A DNA stretch of 9,107 bases from Candidatus Peribacter sp. UBA2144 (lineage in GTDB: Bacteria; Patescibacteriota; Gracilibacteria; Peribacterales; Peribacteraceae). Location: positions 2,428 to 11,534 of the forward strand of contig DCXE01000010.1 in the NCBI GenBank assembly GCA_002328295.1, written 5' to 3'. A model generated the notes under the pieces. That model was not told the origin of the DNA. It made no database searches and saw nothing but the letters and a program-made list of their open reading frames with translations. Within the stretch, counting starts at the first letter, position 1. Each line of letters opens with the position of its first letter. Shown here piece after piece: positions 1 through 5,918 of the stretch. Made by a program: the position numbers and the translations under genes.

Positions 1-219
1 ACAAGAACCCATACAACATGCCATGCACCTTATCCAGAGGTGCGCGGTAATTGCGAATGCGATAAGAGCAAGCGAAGCGCCTGTTGTTCCAAATGTAGCT
101 CCTGCTCCTACGAAGTGAGTTTCATAGATACCTGCCAGGGAGGCAAGCATTGCTAGGAATGTTAATACGTTTACCACCCATCGGAGTGCTTGTATGGAAG
201 AAGGGTTAGGTTTGCTCAT
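1..219 (-). CDS. Partial membrane protein of unknown function, 3' end beyond the window
   Basis: An open frame of 73 codons runs on the minus strand from an ATG at 219-217 to the window edge without a stop, so only the N-terminal part is visible. The protein starts MSKPNPSSIQALRWVVNVLT. Two hydrophobic stretches, at about residues 14-32 and 44-63, look like membrane helices, joined by a short loop (YETHFVGAGATFG). The visible part ends in a cysteine-rich stretch (CMACCMGSC). I do not recognise a family. No Shine-Dalgarno is visible before the ATG; the upstream bases are C-rich. The gene is divergent from pheT, with a heptad repeat in the gap. The frame, the hydrophobic pattern and the lack of a competing frame support it as real. 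The function is unknown. Confidence 0.6.
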   Translation of the reverse strand, partial: MSKPNPSSIQALRWVVNVLTFLAMLASLAGIYETHFVGAGATFGTTGASLALIAFAITAHLWIRCMACCMGSC

Positions 220-283
220 GGTGTGTAGGGGGAACATCACTACCCAGACTACCATTTTCTATTTCTGAGGGCAATCTGACGAG

Positions 284-350
284 GAATTGATAATTGACAA
301 TTGACAATTGATAATTAACTCTCAATTTTCAATTCTCAATTCTCAATTTT
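284..350. repeat. Heptad repeat arranged as an imperfect inverted repeat, upstream of pheT
   Basis: The left arm (284-316) is a run of AATTGAN units with a period of 7 (GAATTGA, TAATTGA, CAATTGA, CAATTGA, TAATTAA). The right arm (321-350) is the same motif on the other strand (CTCAATT, TTCAATT, CTCAATT). About four heptads can pair, with roughly one mismatch per heptad and a very short loop. The same heptad occurs at 2759-2795 and 5820-5918. The right arm runs directly into the TTGTCA that I propose as the pheT -35 box. Confidence 0.85.
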
Positions 351-379
351 GTCAACAAAAGCAAAATTTAGTGTATGCT
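349..379 (+). promoter_or_regulatory. Candidate pheT promoter giving a leaderless transcript
   Basis: TTGTCA at 349-354 (5/6 match to the -35 consensus) is followed after 19 bp by TATGCT at 374-379 (4/6 to the -10 consensus). Only 6 nt separate the -10 from the pheT ATG at 386, so transcription should start at or next to the start codon. The spacer is 2 bp longer than ideal. No Shine-Dalgarno is present. Confidence 0.45.
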
Positions 380-385
380 ACCCCT

Positions 386-2758
386 ATGAAACTCTCATTG
401 AATTGGATCTCCGACTTTGTAGACCTCAAAGAGACCGATCCTCAGAAAATTGCTGATCGGCTTACCTCTTCCGTGGCGGAAGTGGAAGAAATAGTAGGAC
501 AAGGAGGTTTTTTGGATGGATGTTGTGTTGGGAAGGTACTTAAGCTCAGCGCACATCCTGATGCGGACAAGCTACAGCTTTGTGATGTAAAAACAGATCG
601 TGGAAAGGTCAGAGTAGTATGTGGTGGGACCAATCTTCGGGAAGGAATGAGAGTTGCGTTTGCTCATATAGGGACAAGCGTTAAAGATCCAAAGAGCGGG
701 GGTGAGTTTGAACTGAAGAAGATTAAAATAAGAGGGGAAGACAGCTCCGGAATGATCTGCGCAGCGGAAGAGTTGGAGCTTTCTATGCAGTATCCGCCCA
801 AGCTGGAGGAAGGCGAATGGCCCGTAATAGATTTCGGTGACGGAGATGAAGATGTTGGAAAGGCGCTCAGCGAATTCATTGGAGGTGGAGATATTGTTTT
901 GCATATAGATAACCATTCGATTGCGCATCGTCCTGATCTATTTTCTCAGGTCGGCTTCGCACGCGAGTTCGTTGCCATGGGGCTTGCCACTTGGAAGAAA
1001 GATCGCCCGGATTTCGCGGACCACAAGCTTCCTTCTGCAAAACTTCCCTTCAAAAACATTTTGGACTGCAAGGACAAGATTCCAAATTACCACGCATGCT
1101 TAATGGAGATTGATAATGTTGGTGAAACTCCGGATTGGATGAAGCAGAGGCTGGAAGCAGTAGGCTTCAGATCGCTTTACCTTCCAATTGATATTACGAA
1201 CTATGTGATGGTTGAAGTTGGAATGCCTTTGCATAGCTTTGATGCTGATGATTTTAAGGGAGATATTCGAACAAGGCTCAGTAAAAAAGGCGAGAAGATT
1301 ACGACTTTGGACGAAAAAGAACGTGGACTTCCCGAAGGAGCAATTGTATTAAGCGATGATGATGGAATCTTTGACCTTTTGGGCGTTATGGGGGGGCTGC
1401 GAAGCTCTACAAAAGATTCAACAAAGCGAGTTTATCTTCACAGCGCCGGAGTTGAGTCTGCATCAATCAGAAAAACAATTATGGCAACAGGCCATAGGAC
1501 AGATGCTGCAACTATTTATGAAAAAGGAGTCCCCAATGTGATTGTTAAGCAAGGATTCAATCGCGCATTGCAGCTATTTCTCGATCTGGTTCCCGGAGCA
1601 AAGGTAATATCTTCGCAGGACAGTTGGGGTGATGATGGAAAAGCGAAACCAATCAAATTATCAGCCAAGAGAGCTTCAGCATTCCTCGGCGCTGATATTC
1701 CTGCTAAAACTACAACCAAAATCCTCAAAGATCTTGAATTCAAAGTGGAAGGCTCCGGCGATTCTCTGACCGTGACGCCTCCTCTGCATCGTTTGAGCGA
1801 TGTTTCTGGTCCGCACGATTTGATTGAAGAAGTGGGAAGGATATTTGGATACGATAACATTGAATCACAGATGCCATGTGCATCTATCGAGCCCCCTCCG
1901 CGCGATGAACGAGTTCATTTGGTCAGAGACTCGCTCAAAGAATCGGGTTTTATAGAAATTCTCCCGTTATCTTTGATGGGTCCTGCGTTAATTGATAAGT
2001 GCGGAATGGATTCGGGTAATTGCATTGCAATAGAGAATTCACTTGGTGAAGAAACCTCTTTGATGCAGCCGCATTCGCTTCCAGGATTATTGGAACATGC
2101 TGAAAATAATTTATTGAATGTTGAATCTCAACTTTGCACCTTTCATTGGGGGCAGGTTTTCGATAAAGAAGGCAAGGATCAAATAGAACTCGGTGCATTA
2201 GTTGCGAGCAGAGTTGAATCGGGAATAGATAATGATCCGTTTTTGAAACTAAAATCTGCGATCAAGATCGCACTCAAGTCAGCTGGATATCATATGAGAG
2301 TTGAGACTATGAAAAACTCGTCATCATTTATGCATCCAGGACGCAGGGCTCAGATAGTGGTTGGCAACGACACAGTAGGGGAGATATTCGAAGTACATCC
2401 CTTTGTTCGCAAGAACTTTGGTCTTCCAATGCGTACAGCGGGACTCAGAATCAACCTTTCAGTACTCTTTGATATTGTGCCATCCAAGAAGTATTCCAAA
2501 TCGGTGCCTCAATTCCCTGCGATTACGTATGACATCACTATTCCATTCTCGCAGGACAAGAGTGCCGGTGAATTGCTAAAGAAAATCAAGAAGACATCCA
2601 AACTCTTGGAGAGTGTTGAAGTTGCAAAGCTATACTCAAAAGGCGAAATGCAGGACTACAATCTAACAATCAGATGTACATATAGAGCGTCTGATAGGAC
2701 TCTTAAAGAGGAAGAAGCCAAAGAAGAACATAAGGCAGTACTCGCTCTTGTTGGATAA
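386..2758 (+). CDS. pheT: Phenylalanyl-tRNA synthetase beta subunit
   Basis: The beta chain of the alpha2-beta2 phenylalanyl-tRNA synthetase, which charges tRNA-Phe in the cytoplasm; the beta chain carries tRNA-binding and editing domains, while the catalytic alpha chain (PheS) is encoded elsewhere. The 790-residue length is normal for the family. From the N terminus: the typical MKLSLNWISDFVDL start, an OB-fold tRNA-binding domain at about 39-135 (HPDADKLQLCDV, IRGEDSSGMICAAEEL), a B3/B4 editing domain around 205-390, a B5 domain around 418-490 (DLIEEVGRIFGYDNIE), a core synthetase-like region, and a C-terminal ferredoxin-fold anticodon-binding domain from about 700 (QFPAITYDITIPF to CTYRASDRTLKEEE). 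The frame is open from 308, but those 26 extra residues come from the heptad repeat and lack family similarity, so ATG 386 is preferred. There is no pheS immediately upstream. The stop codon abuts another heptad repeat. Confidence 0.97.
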   Translation: MKLSLNWISDFVDLKETDPQKIADRLTSSVAEVEEIVGQGGFLDGCCVGKVLKLSAHPDADKLQLCDVKTDRGKVRVVCGGTNLREGMRVAFAHIGTSVKDPKSGGEFELKKIKIRGEDSSGMICAAEELELSMQYPPKLEEGEWPVIDFGDGDEDVGKALSEFIGGGDIVLHIDNHSIAHRPDLFSQVGFAREFVAMGLATWKKDRPDFADHKLPSAKLPFKNILDCKDKIPNYHACLMEIDNVGETPDWMKQRLEAVGFRSLYLPIDITNYVMVEVGMPLHSFDADDFKGDIRTRLSKKGEKITTLDEKERGLPEGAIVLSDDDGIFDLLGVMGGLRSSTKDSTKRVYLHSAGVESASIRKTIMATGHRTDAATIYEKGVPNVIVKQGFNRALQLFLDLVPGAKVISSQDSWGDDGKAKPIKLSAKRASAFLGADIPAKTTTKILKDLEFKVEGSGDSLTVTPPLHRLSDVSGPHDLIEEVGRIFGYDNIESQMPCASIEPPPRDERVHLVRDSLKESGFIEILPLSLMGPALIDKCGMDSGNCIAIENSLGEETSLMQPHSLPGLLEHAENNLLNVESQLCTFHWGQVFDKEGKDQIELGALVASRVESGIDNDPFLKLKSAIKIALKSAGYHMRVETMKNSSSFMHPGRRAQIVVGNDTVGEIFEVHPFVRKNFGLPMRTAGLRINLSVLFDIVPSKKYSKSVPQFPAITYDITIPFSQDKSAGELLKKIKKTSKLLESVEVAKLYSKGEMQDYNLTIRCTYRASDRTLKEEEAKEEHKAVLALVG

Positions 2759-2795
2759 CAATTGACAATTGACAATTGACAATTGAGAATGAGAG
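2759..2795 (+). repeat. Tandem CAATTGA heptad repeat between pheT and the adenosyltransferase gene
   Basis: Four perfect tandem copies of CAATTGA (2759-2786) start at the base after the pheT stop codon and degrade into GAATGAGAG. There is no opposite arm nearby, so this copy is a direct tandem rather than a hairpin. Each unit contains TTGACA or TTGAGA, so the repeat carries perfect matches to a -35 box. Confidence 0.85.
2762..2790 (+). promoter_or_regulatory. Candidate repeat-borne promoter of the adenosyltransferase gene
   Basis: TTGACA at 2762-2767 (6/6 to the -35 consensus) is spaced exactly 17 bp from GAGAAT at 2785-2790 (4/6 to the -10 consensus). The GTG start follows 9 nt later, predicting a leader of about 3 nt. 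Both boxes lie in the heptad repeat. Because TTGACA is inherent to the repeat unit the match may be fortuitous, and read-through from pheT (41-nt gap) is an alternative. Confidence 0.35.
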
Positions 2796-2799
2796 TCCT

Positions 2800-3360
2800 G
2801 TGTCAGTTACAACTAGAACTGGTGACGGCGGGTATTCAAGACTCCTAACGGGGGAGAGGGTTTCGAAAGGATGTCCTAGACTCGAAGCTTATGGGACTGT
2901 TGATGAACTTAATGCTGTAATCGGAGTTGTAATGGCGGAAGATGGAGGTGATAAATTTCCATTGGGTGATCTTCAGAAGCTCTTATTCTTGATCGGATCT
3001 GATCTTGCGACTCCAGAAGATTCTCGGGTAAACATAAAGCGAGTGTCACCTGATGATGTAAAGGTCATCGATGAATGGATAAAAGAATTAGAATCAGCTT
3101 TGCCTGAGCTAAAGAGATTCATACTTCCAAGTGGTTCAAAATTAGGATCGCTTTTGCATTTAGCTCGCACCGTGTGCAGAAGAGCAGAGCGATGCACGGT
3201 CAGATTATCCGAAAAGGAGAAGATCAATGATCAGATTCAGATATTTTTAAATAGACTCAGTGATTATTTATTCTTAGCAGCGAGAAAAGCGAATAGGAAA
3301 GAAGGGGAGGAAACACAGATAACGCAGATTAATAAATACGCAGATAACGCAGATAAATAG
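2800..3360 (+). CDS. Cob(I)alamin adenosyltransferase, PduO type
   Basis: Transfers the 5'-deoxyadenosyl group of ATP to cob(I)alamin to make adenosylcobalamin. Family motifs are in order: TRTGDGG at residues 5-11 (ATP loop), RLEAYGTVDELN at 27-38, FILPSGS at 107-113, LARTVCRRAER at 121-131 with the conserved arginines, and FLNRLSDYLFLAAR at 149-162. The length of 186 aa is normal. I chose GTG 2800 because MSVTTRTGDGG aligns with the usual family start; a TTG at 2776 in the same frame would add eight residues encoded by the heptad repeat. The C-terminal tail after about residue 172 (ITQINKYADNADK) is encoded by a different repeat and is probably not part of the fold. The likely consumer is a B12-dependent enzyme such as class II ribonucleotide reductase, but none is in the window. 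The gene converges on the downstream minus-strand membrane protein. Confidence 0.93.
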   Translation: MSVTTRTGDGGYSRLLTGERVSKGCPRLEAYGTVDELNAVIGVVMAEDGGDKFPLGDLQKLLFLIGSDLATPEDSRVNIKRVSPDDVKVIDEWIKELESALPELKRFILPSGSKLGSLLHLARTVCRRAERCTVRLSEKEKINDQIQIFLNRLSDYLFLAARKANRKEGEETQITQINKYADNADK

Positions 3361-3430
3361 ATATGCAGATAACGTTGATAATTTTATCTGCGTAATCAGC
3401 GCAATAAAGGGATCAGCGTAATCTGCGTTT
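3314..3430. repeat. AACGCAGAT repeat forming nested inverted repeats between convergent genes
   Basis: GCAGAT units recur at 3324, 3341, 3350 and 3365, and their complement ATCTGCG at 3387 and 3422. The 20-nt arm at 3338-3357 pairs with 3383-3402 (17 of 20 positions, the first 11 perfect) around a 25-nt loop. Outside it, AACGCAGATT at 3321-3330 pairs perfectly with 3420-3429. The element encodes the last 13 or so residues of the adenosyltransferase and ends at the stop codon of the opposing gene. By position it could act as a bidirectional terminator, although there is no clear T tract. Confidence 0.8.
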
Positions 3431-3749
3431 AAATCATTGTTTCACCTTTAGGTAACCCGAGTACTTCCCAAAAATTCAAAACAACCAGGAATAGGAAGAA
3501 GATGATAAGAGGAATAGTAATTGCGAGTGCGAGAGCTTTGGCTGGCTTTTCATTTGGATTAAGGCTTCTAAATAAACTCAAGCCTCCATACATGATTGTG
3601 ACGAATGCGAATGGCAGATCAGCTCGTTGCATCCACCATGCCGAGGGGATCATCATCATCTGATTCTTCAACAAGAAATAAGCCGTGAAGAAAGTTATGC
3701 CAATGGCAAAGAATAGGAAGGCCGATAGTTGATGGAGGTACTTGGTCAT
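3429..3749 (-). CDS. Small membrane protein with three predicted helices, function unknown
   Basis: A 106-residue hydrophobic protein. Three strong hydrophobic segments lie at about residues 8-27 (LSAFLFFAIGITFFTAYFLL), 44-62 and 71-94 (LALAITIPLIIFFLFLVV), with a short loop rich in Met and Trp between the first two (NQMMMIPSAWWMQRAD). The frame is open to an ATG at 3824, giving 131 aa, but most of the added N terminus (HPLILLNPLFPL) is encoded by an inverted repeat, so ATG 3749 is preferred. Upstream of 3749 there is a weak -10-like AATACT or CACAAT 7-10 nt away and no Shine-Dalgarno. The gene lies 113 bp behind rpmH on the same strand, where many bacteria have rnpA, but it has no resemblance to RNase P protein or YidC. 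I cannot assign a family. Confidence 0.7.
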   Translation of the reverse strand: MTKYLHQLSAFLFFAIGITFFTAYFLLKNQMMMIPSAWWMQRADLPFAFVTIMYGGLSLFRSLNPNEKPAKALALAITIPLIIFFLFLVVLNFWEVLGLPKGETMI

Positions 3750-3790
3750 GCTGTTGAGTATTGTGATGCTGTTAGTGATCTCATGCAAAG

Positions 3791-3869
3791 GAAATAAAGG
3801 ATTTAAAAGAATTAAAGGATGCAAGAAACAACCCTTTATATCCTTTATATCATTTAAATCCTTTATTTC
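3791..3869. repeat. AAAGGATTTAAA inverted repeat at the 3' end of rpmH; candidate terminator
   Basis: The left arm at 3791-3820 and the right arm at 3840-3869 are 30-nt inverted copies with 27 matching positions, the outer 17 perfect, around a 19-nt loop. The right arm contains the rpmH stop codon and its last two Lys codons, so an rpmH transcript would fold into this hairpin as soon as translation ends. The far arm is followed on the minus strand by pyrimidine-rich sequence (CCTTTGC). It has the geometry of a terminator, but it also resembles the other border repeats, so an origin as a mobile repeat is possible. Confidence 0.8.
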
Positions 3870-4003
3870 TTCTTCTGTACTGTTACCCTTTTTCTGCCCT
3901 TTCTTCTGCGCCTATTAAGCACTGCTCGCCCGTTTTTGGTCTTCATGCGGCTCATGAATCCATGTTTCCTTAAACGCCGGCGCCATTTGAGTTTTCCTAA
4001 CAT
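3863..4003 (-). CDS. rpmH: 50S ribosomal protein L34
   Basis: A 46-residue, extremely basic protein of the large ribosomal subunit. The family signature is clear: RKHGFMSRMKTKNGRAVLNR at residues 12-31, then RRRKGRKRVTV, matching the usual HGFRxRMxTxxGRxVLxxRRxKGRxxLxV pattern. The N terminus is unusual: instead of the common MKRTYQPS it reads MLGKLKWRRR, about two residues shorter before the HGF motif. The C terminus extends to VQKKK, and the final codons and TAA lie in an inverted repeat. No Shine-Dalgarno is present; a CATAAT sits 9 nt before the ATG. The usual partner rnpA does not follow. In many bacteria rpmH lies near dnaA and the origin, but neither is seen here. An in-frame TTG upstream would add 12 residues without family similarity. 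Confidence 0.93.
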   Translation of the reverse strand: MLGKLKWRRRLRKHGFMSRMKTKNGRAVLNRRRRKGRKRVTVQKKK

Positions 4004-4012
4004 CGGCGGAAG

Positions 4013-4039
4013 ATTATGGGGTTTTGAGTTAGCGGTCAA
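4013..4039 (-). promoter_or_regulatory. Candidate rpmH promoter
   Basis: On the minus strand, TTGACC (4039-4034, 5/6 to the -35 consensus) precedes CATAAT (4018-4013, 5/6 to the -10 consensus) with a short 15-bp spacer. The rpmH ATG at 4003 lies 9 nt beyond the -10, so the leader would be only a few nucleotides. The short spacer is the weak point. Confidence 0.4.
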
Positions 4040-4055
4040 TAAAGTTTAATAGTTT

Positions 4056-4083
4056 TTGGTTTCTGGTTAGATTCAGCTAAACT
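4056..4083 (+). promoter_or_regulatory. Candidate promoter of the M16 peptidase gene, leaderless
   Basis: TAAACT at 4078-4083 (4/6 to the -10 consensus) ends 7 nt before the ATG at 4091, which would place the transcript start at or beside the start codon. A weak -35 candidate, TTGGTT at 4056-4061, lies 16 bp upstream. No Shine-Dalgarno is present in the preceding bases. Confidence 0.3.
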
Positions 4084-4090
4084 TCAATTC

Positions 4091-5350
4091 ATGTTTAATA
4101 CCTCAAAATTAGAATCGGGTCTAAGGGTCCTATCTGCCCCACTAGATGGAACAGCATCTGTAACAGTATTGGTATTTGCAGGTGCAGGATCGCGTTACGA
4201 AACAAATGAAGAACGCGGAATAAGCCATTTTTTGGAGCATATGTTCTTTAAGGGTGGCAAGAAGTACAAGAATACCAAGGAGGTCAGTGCCGCTATAGAT
4301 GGAGTTGGAGGAGACTTTAATGCGTTTACAGGCAAGGAATATGCCGGCTATTACGTCAAAGTAGCGGCCGAACACAAGGAATTGGCATGCGACGTACTTA
4401 GTGACATGCTTCTGCATGCATCATTCCCTCCAGAGGATATTGAGCGTGAGCGTGGAGTCATCATAGAAGAAGAAAGAATGTATCAAGATACTCCAATGTA
4501 TCGCGCGGGTTGGGATTTCGAAGAACTTGTTTTCGGCGATCATCCCTTAGGATGGGACACGATTGGAAAGATGGAAGTTATAAACTCGGTAGGGCAAAAA
4601 GATTTCCAGAAGCATAAAGACCTTCTATACACGCCGGATAATATTGTCGTCTCATTCTCAGGAAAAATTGATGAAGGTGAAGCAACAGAACTCTCCGAAA
4701 AATATTTCACCGGTGTTTCCGGATCAAAAGACCGCGAGTTTAATAAGTTTGATAACTACGGATCGGATCGTGTCTTCCTAAGAAATAAAGAAACCGAACA
4801 AGCGCACCTAGTTCTGGGAGTCCCCGGTGCAAATTCGTTAGGCGATGATTACTTTACGCAAAAACTCCTCGCAATCATCCTTGGGGGCAACATGAGCTCA
4901 CGTATGTTCTTAAACATCCGTGAGGCCAAGGGTCTTTGTTATTACATTTCTACCGATGATGATGCTTATCTGGACGCAGGCTCATTTTCCACTCGTGCGG
5001 GAGTAGATCAAACAAGATTGCACGAGGCAATTGAATGTATCAGTCATGAATATGCTGTATGTGCCAAGAAGGGGGTTACTGATGAAGAGCTGAAAAGATC
5101 AAAAGACTTCCTTAAAGGAAAAATCACCCTAAGTCTGGAAGACTCGGAAGAAGTTGCGCATTTTTACGGCAAACAAGAGCTCTTGTATCCGAAAGTAAGA
5201 ACGATCGAAGATTATTTTTCGGAGATAGAATCAGTTACGAAGGATAAGGTGAATGAGTTAGCCGAGAAACTCCTCAAGCCGGAAGAGATGAGGTTGGTTG
5301 TGATCGGGAAAGAAAAAGATGAAGAAAAACTGAAAGGATTAATTAGTTGA
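4091..5350 (+). CDS. M16 family zinc metallopeptidase (processing-peptidase-like)
   Basis: A 419-residue peptidase of the pitrilysin/mitochondrial processing peptidase family (M16B size class). The inverted zinc motif HxxEH is at residues 46-50 (HFLEH), with His46 and His50 as ligands and Glu49 as catalytic base; the third ligand is Glu127 in GVIIEEERMYQD, 77 residues after His50 as expected. The flanking family sequence is present (AGAGSRYETNEERGISHFLEHMFFKG split around the motif, DGVGGDFNAFTGKEYAGYY at 70-88). The second half (about 210-419) is the catalytically inactive partner domain, with the GLCYYIS and AGSFSTRAGV stretch. These enzymes form a clam-shell chamber and degrade or trim peptides. 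No signal peptide is seen, so it is probably cytoplasmic. It is divergent from rpmH (87-bp gap) and 39 bp ahead of ndk. Confidence 0.94.
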   Translation: MFNTSKLESGLRVLSAPLDGTASVTVLVFAGAGSRYETNEERGISHFLEHMFFKGGKKYKNTKEVSAAIDGVGGDFNAFTGKEYAGYYVKVAAEHKELACDVLSDMLLHASFPPEDIERERGVIIEEERMYQDTPMYRAGWDFEELVFGDHPLGWDTIGKMEVINSVGQKDFQKHKDLLYTPDNIVVSFSGKIDEGEATELSEKYFTGVSGSKDREFNKFDNYGSDRVFLRNKETEQAHLVLGVPGANSLGDDYFTQKLLAIILGGNMSSRMFLNIREAKGLCYYISTDDDAYLDAGSFSTRAGVDQTRLHEAIECISHEYAVCAKKGVTDEELKRSKDFLKGKITLSLEDSEEVAHFYGKQELLYPKVRTIEDYFSEIESVTKDKVNELAEKLLKPEEMRLVVIGKEKDEEKLKGLIS

Positions 5351-5376
5351 TGGTACTATTCTGATCGATTTATTAA
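5347..5376 (+). promoter_or_regulatory. Candidate ndk promoter overlapping the M16 gene's stop codon
   Basis: TTGATG at 5347-5352 overlaps the TGA stop of the peptidase gene and is spaced 18 bp from TATTAA at 5371-5376. The ndk ATG follows 13 nt later, giving a predicted leader of about 6-7 nt. Both boxes are partial matches (4/6 each), and there is no Shine-Dalgarno before ndk. Cotranscription with the peptidase gene is the alternative. Confidence 0.35.
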
Positions 5377-5389
5377 CTCCAAAACTACA

Positions 5390-5824
5390 ATGCAACGAAC
5401 ATTAATACTCCTAAAACCTGACTGTATGCAGAAAAAAATCTGTGGAACAGTCCTCAAGCGTTTCGAAGAAGCAGGTTTCAAAATAATCGGATGCAAAATG
5501 ATCAAGTTAGATTTGGAAACTCTCCGCGAACACTATGCGCACATAGCGGAGCTTCCTTTCTATCCCGAAGTTGAAAAGTTCATGAGCTTAACTCCAGTGA
5601 TCGGAATGGTTTTGGAGGGCGATGACATAATAAACAAGATGCGTGAAATGCTTGGAGTAACAGATTGCCTAGAAGCTGCTCCCGGTACCATTAGAGCTGA
5701 GTTCGGAAGCAAAGAAGAAGGGGAGAACAAAATGAAAAATGTTGTTCATGCTTCAGACTCTCCGGAGACGGCGGAAAAAGAGGTGGTGAGATTTTTCAGT
5801 GATAATGAGCTGTTTGAATATTAA
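5390..5824 (+). CDS. ndk: Nucleoside diphosphate kinase
   Basis: Transfers the gamma phosphate of ATP to nucleoside diphosphates through a phosphohistidine, balancing NTP and dNTP pools in the cytoplasm. Family features: MQRTLILLKPDCMQ start with Lys9, HYAHIAELPFYPE at 48-60 with Tyr49, MVLEGDDIINKMREMLGVTD with Arg85 and Thr91, APGTIRAEFG with Arg102, and the active-site histidine His120 in NVVHASDSPETAEKE (usually HGSDS; Ala for Gly is a tolerated variant). At 144 aa it is near the usual length, but the stretch between Arg102 and His120 (GSKEEGENKMK) is about five residues longer than in common bacterial enzymes. The start has no Shine-Dalgarno. The last codon and the TAA stop lie in the left arm of an inverted repeat shared with the convergent protease gene. 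Confidence 0.96.
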   Translation: MQRTLILLKPDCMQKKICGTVLKRFEEAGFKIIGCKMIKLDLETLREHYAHIAELPFYPEVEKFMSLTPVIGMVLEGDDIINKMREMLGVTDCLEAAPGTIRAEFGSKEEGENKMKNVVHASDSPETAEKEVVRFFSDNELFEY

Positions 5825-5918
5825 TTGAGAATGAATAATTGAGAATTGAGAATTAACGCAAGCGTGTATTTGAGTCTCTTTAGAATTCTCAATTATCAAT
5901 TCTCAATTATCAATTAAT
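5820..5918. repeat. Heptad-type inverted repeat between ndk and the S41 protease gene; candidate bidirectional terminator
   Basis: A 35-nt left arm (5820-5854) and a 35-nt right arm (5884-5918) are inverted copies with 30 matching positions and a 29-nt loop. Both arms are built from the AATTGAN heptad also seen at 284-350 and 2759-2795. The left arm contains the ndk stop codon TAA (5822-5824). The right arm contains the protease gene's TGA (5905-5903) and its last four codons. Either transcript would form a long AU-rich hairpin exactly at its end. Confidence 0.85.

Noticed and set aside
284..350. CRISPR-like array or tandem-repeat locus
   Set aside because: The units are 7 nt with no spacers, and no cas genes are present.
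308..385. A 26-codon N-terminal extension of pheT starting at ATG 308
   Set aside because: It is encoded by the heptad repeat and has no PheT similarity; MKLSLNWI at 386 is the family start and has a -10 box 6 nt upstream.
572..928. Long minus-strand ORFs inside pheT (also near 1516-1860 and 1950-2198)
   Set aside because: They are antisense to a clearly conserved gene, have no recognisable domains, and have low-complexity or serine-rich composition typical of shadow frames.
2776..2799. TTG 2776 as the start of the adenosyltransferase
   Set aside because: The eight added residues come from the heptad repeat; GTG 2800 gives the usual family N terminus.
3314..3430. Insertion sequence or phage attachment site between the convergent genes
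   Set aside because: There is no transposase or integrase and no target-site duplication; the sequence is fully explained by short repeated units.
3429..3749. RNase P protein (rnpA) or YidC downstream of rpmH
   Set aside because: The protein is almost entirely hydrophobic with three helices, lacks the basic RNR motif of RnpA, and is too short and unlike YidC.
3429..3824. The 131-residue version of the membrane protein starting at ATG 3824
   Set aside because: Most of the extra N terminus (HPLILLNPLFPL) is the translation of an inverted-repeat arm, and the 3749 start fits the -10-near-start pattern of the neighbours; it cannot be fully excluded.
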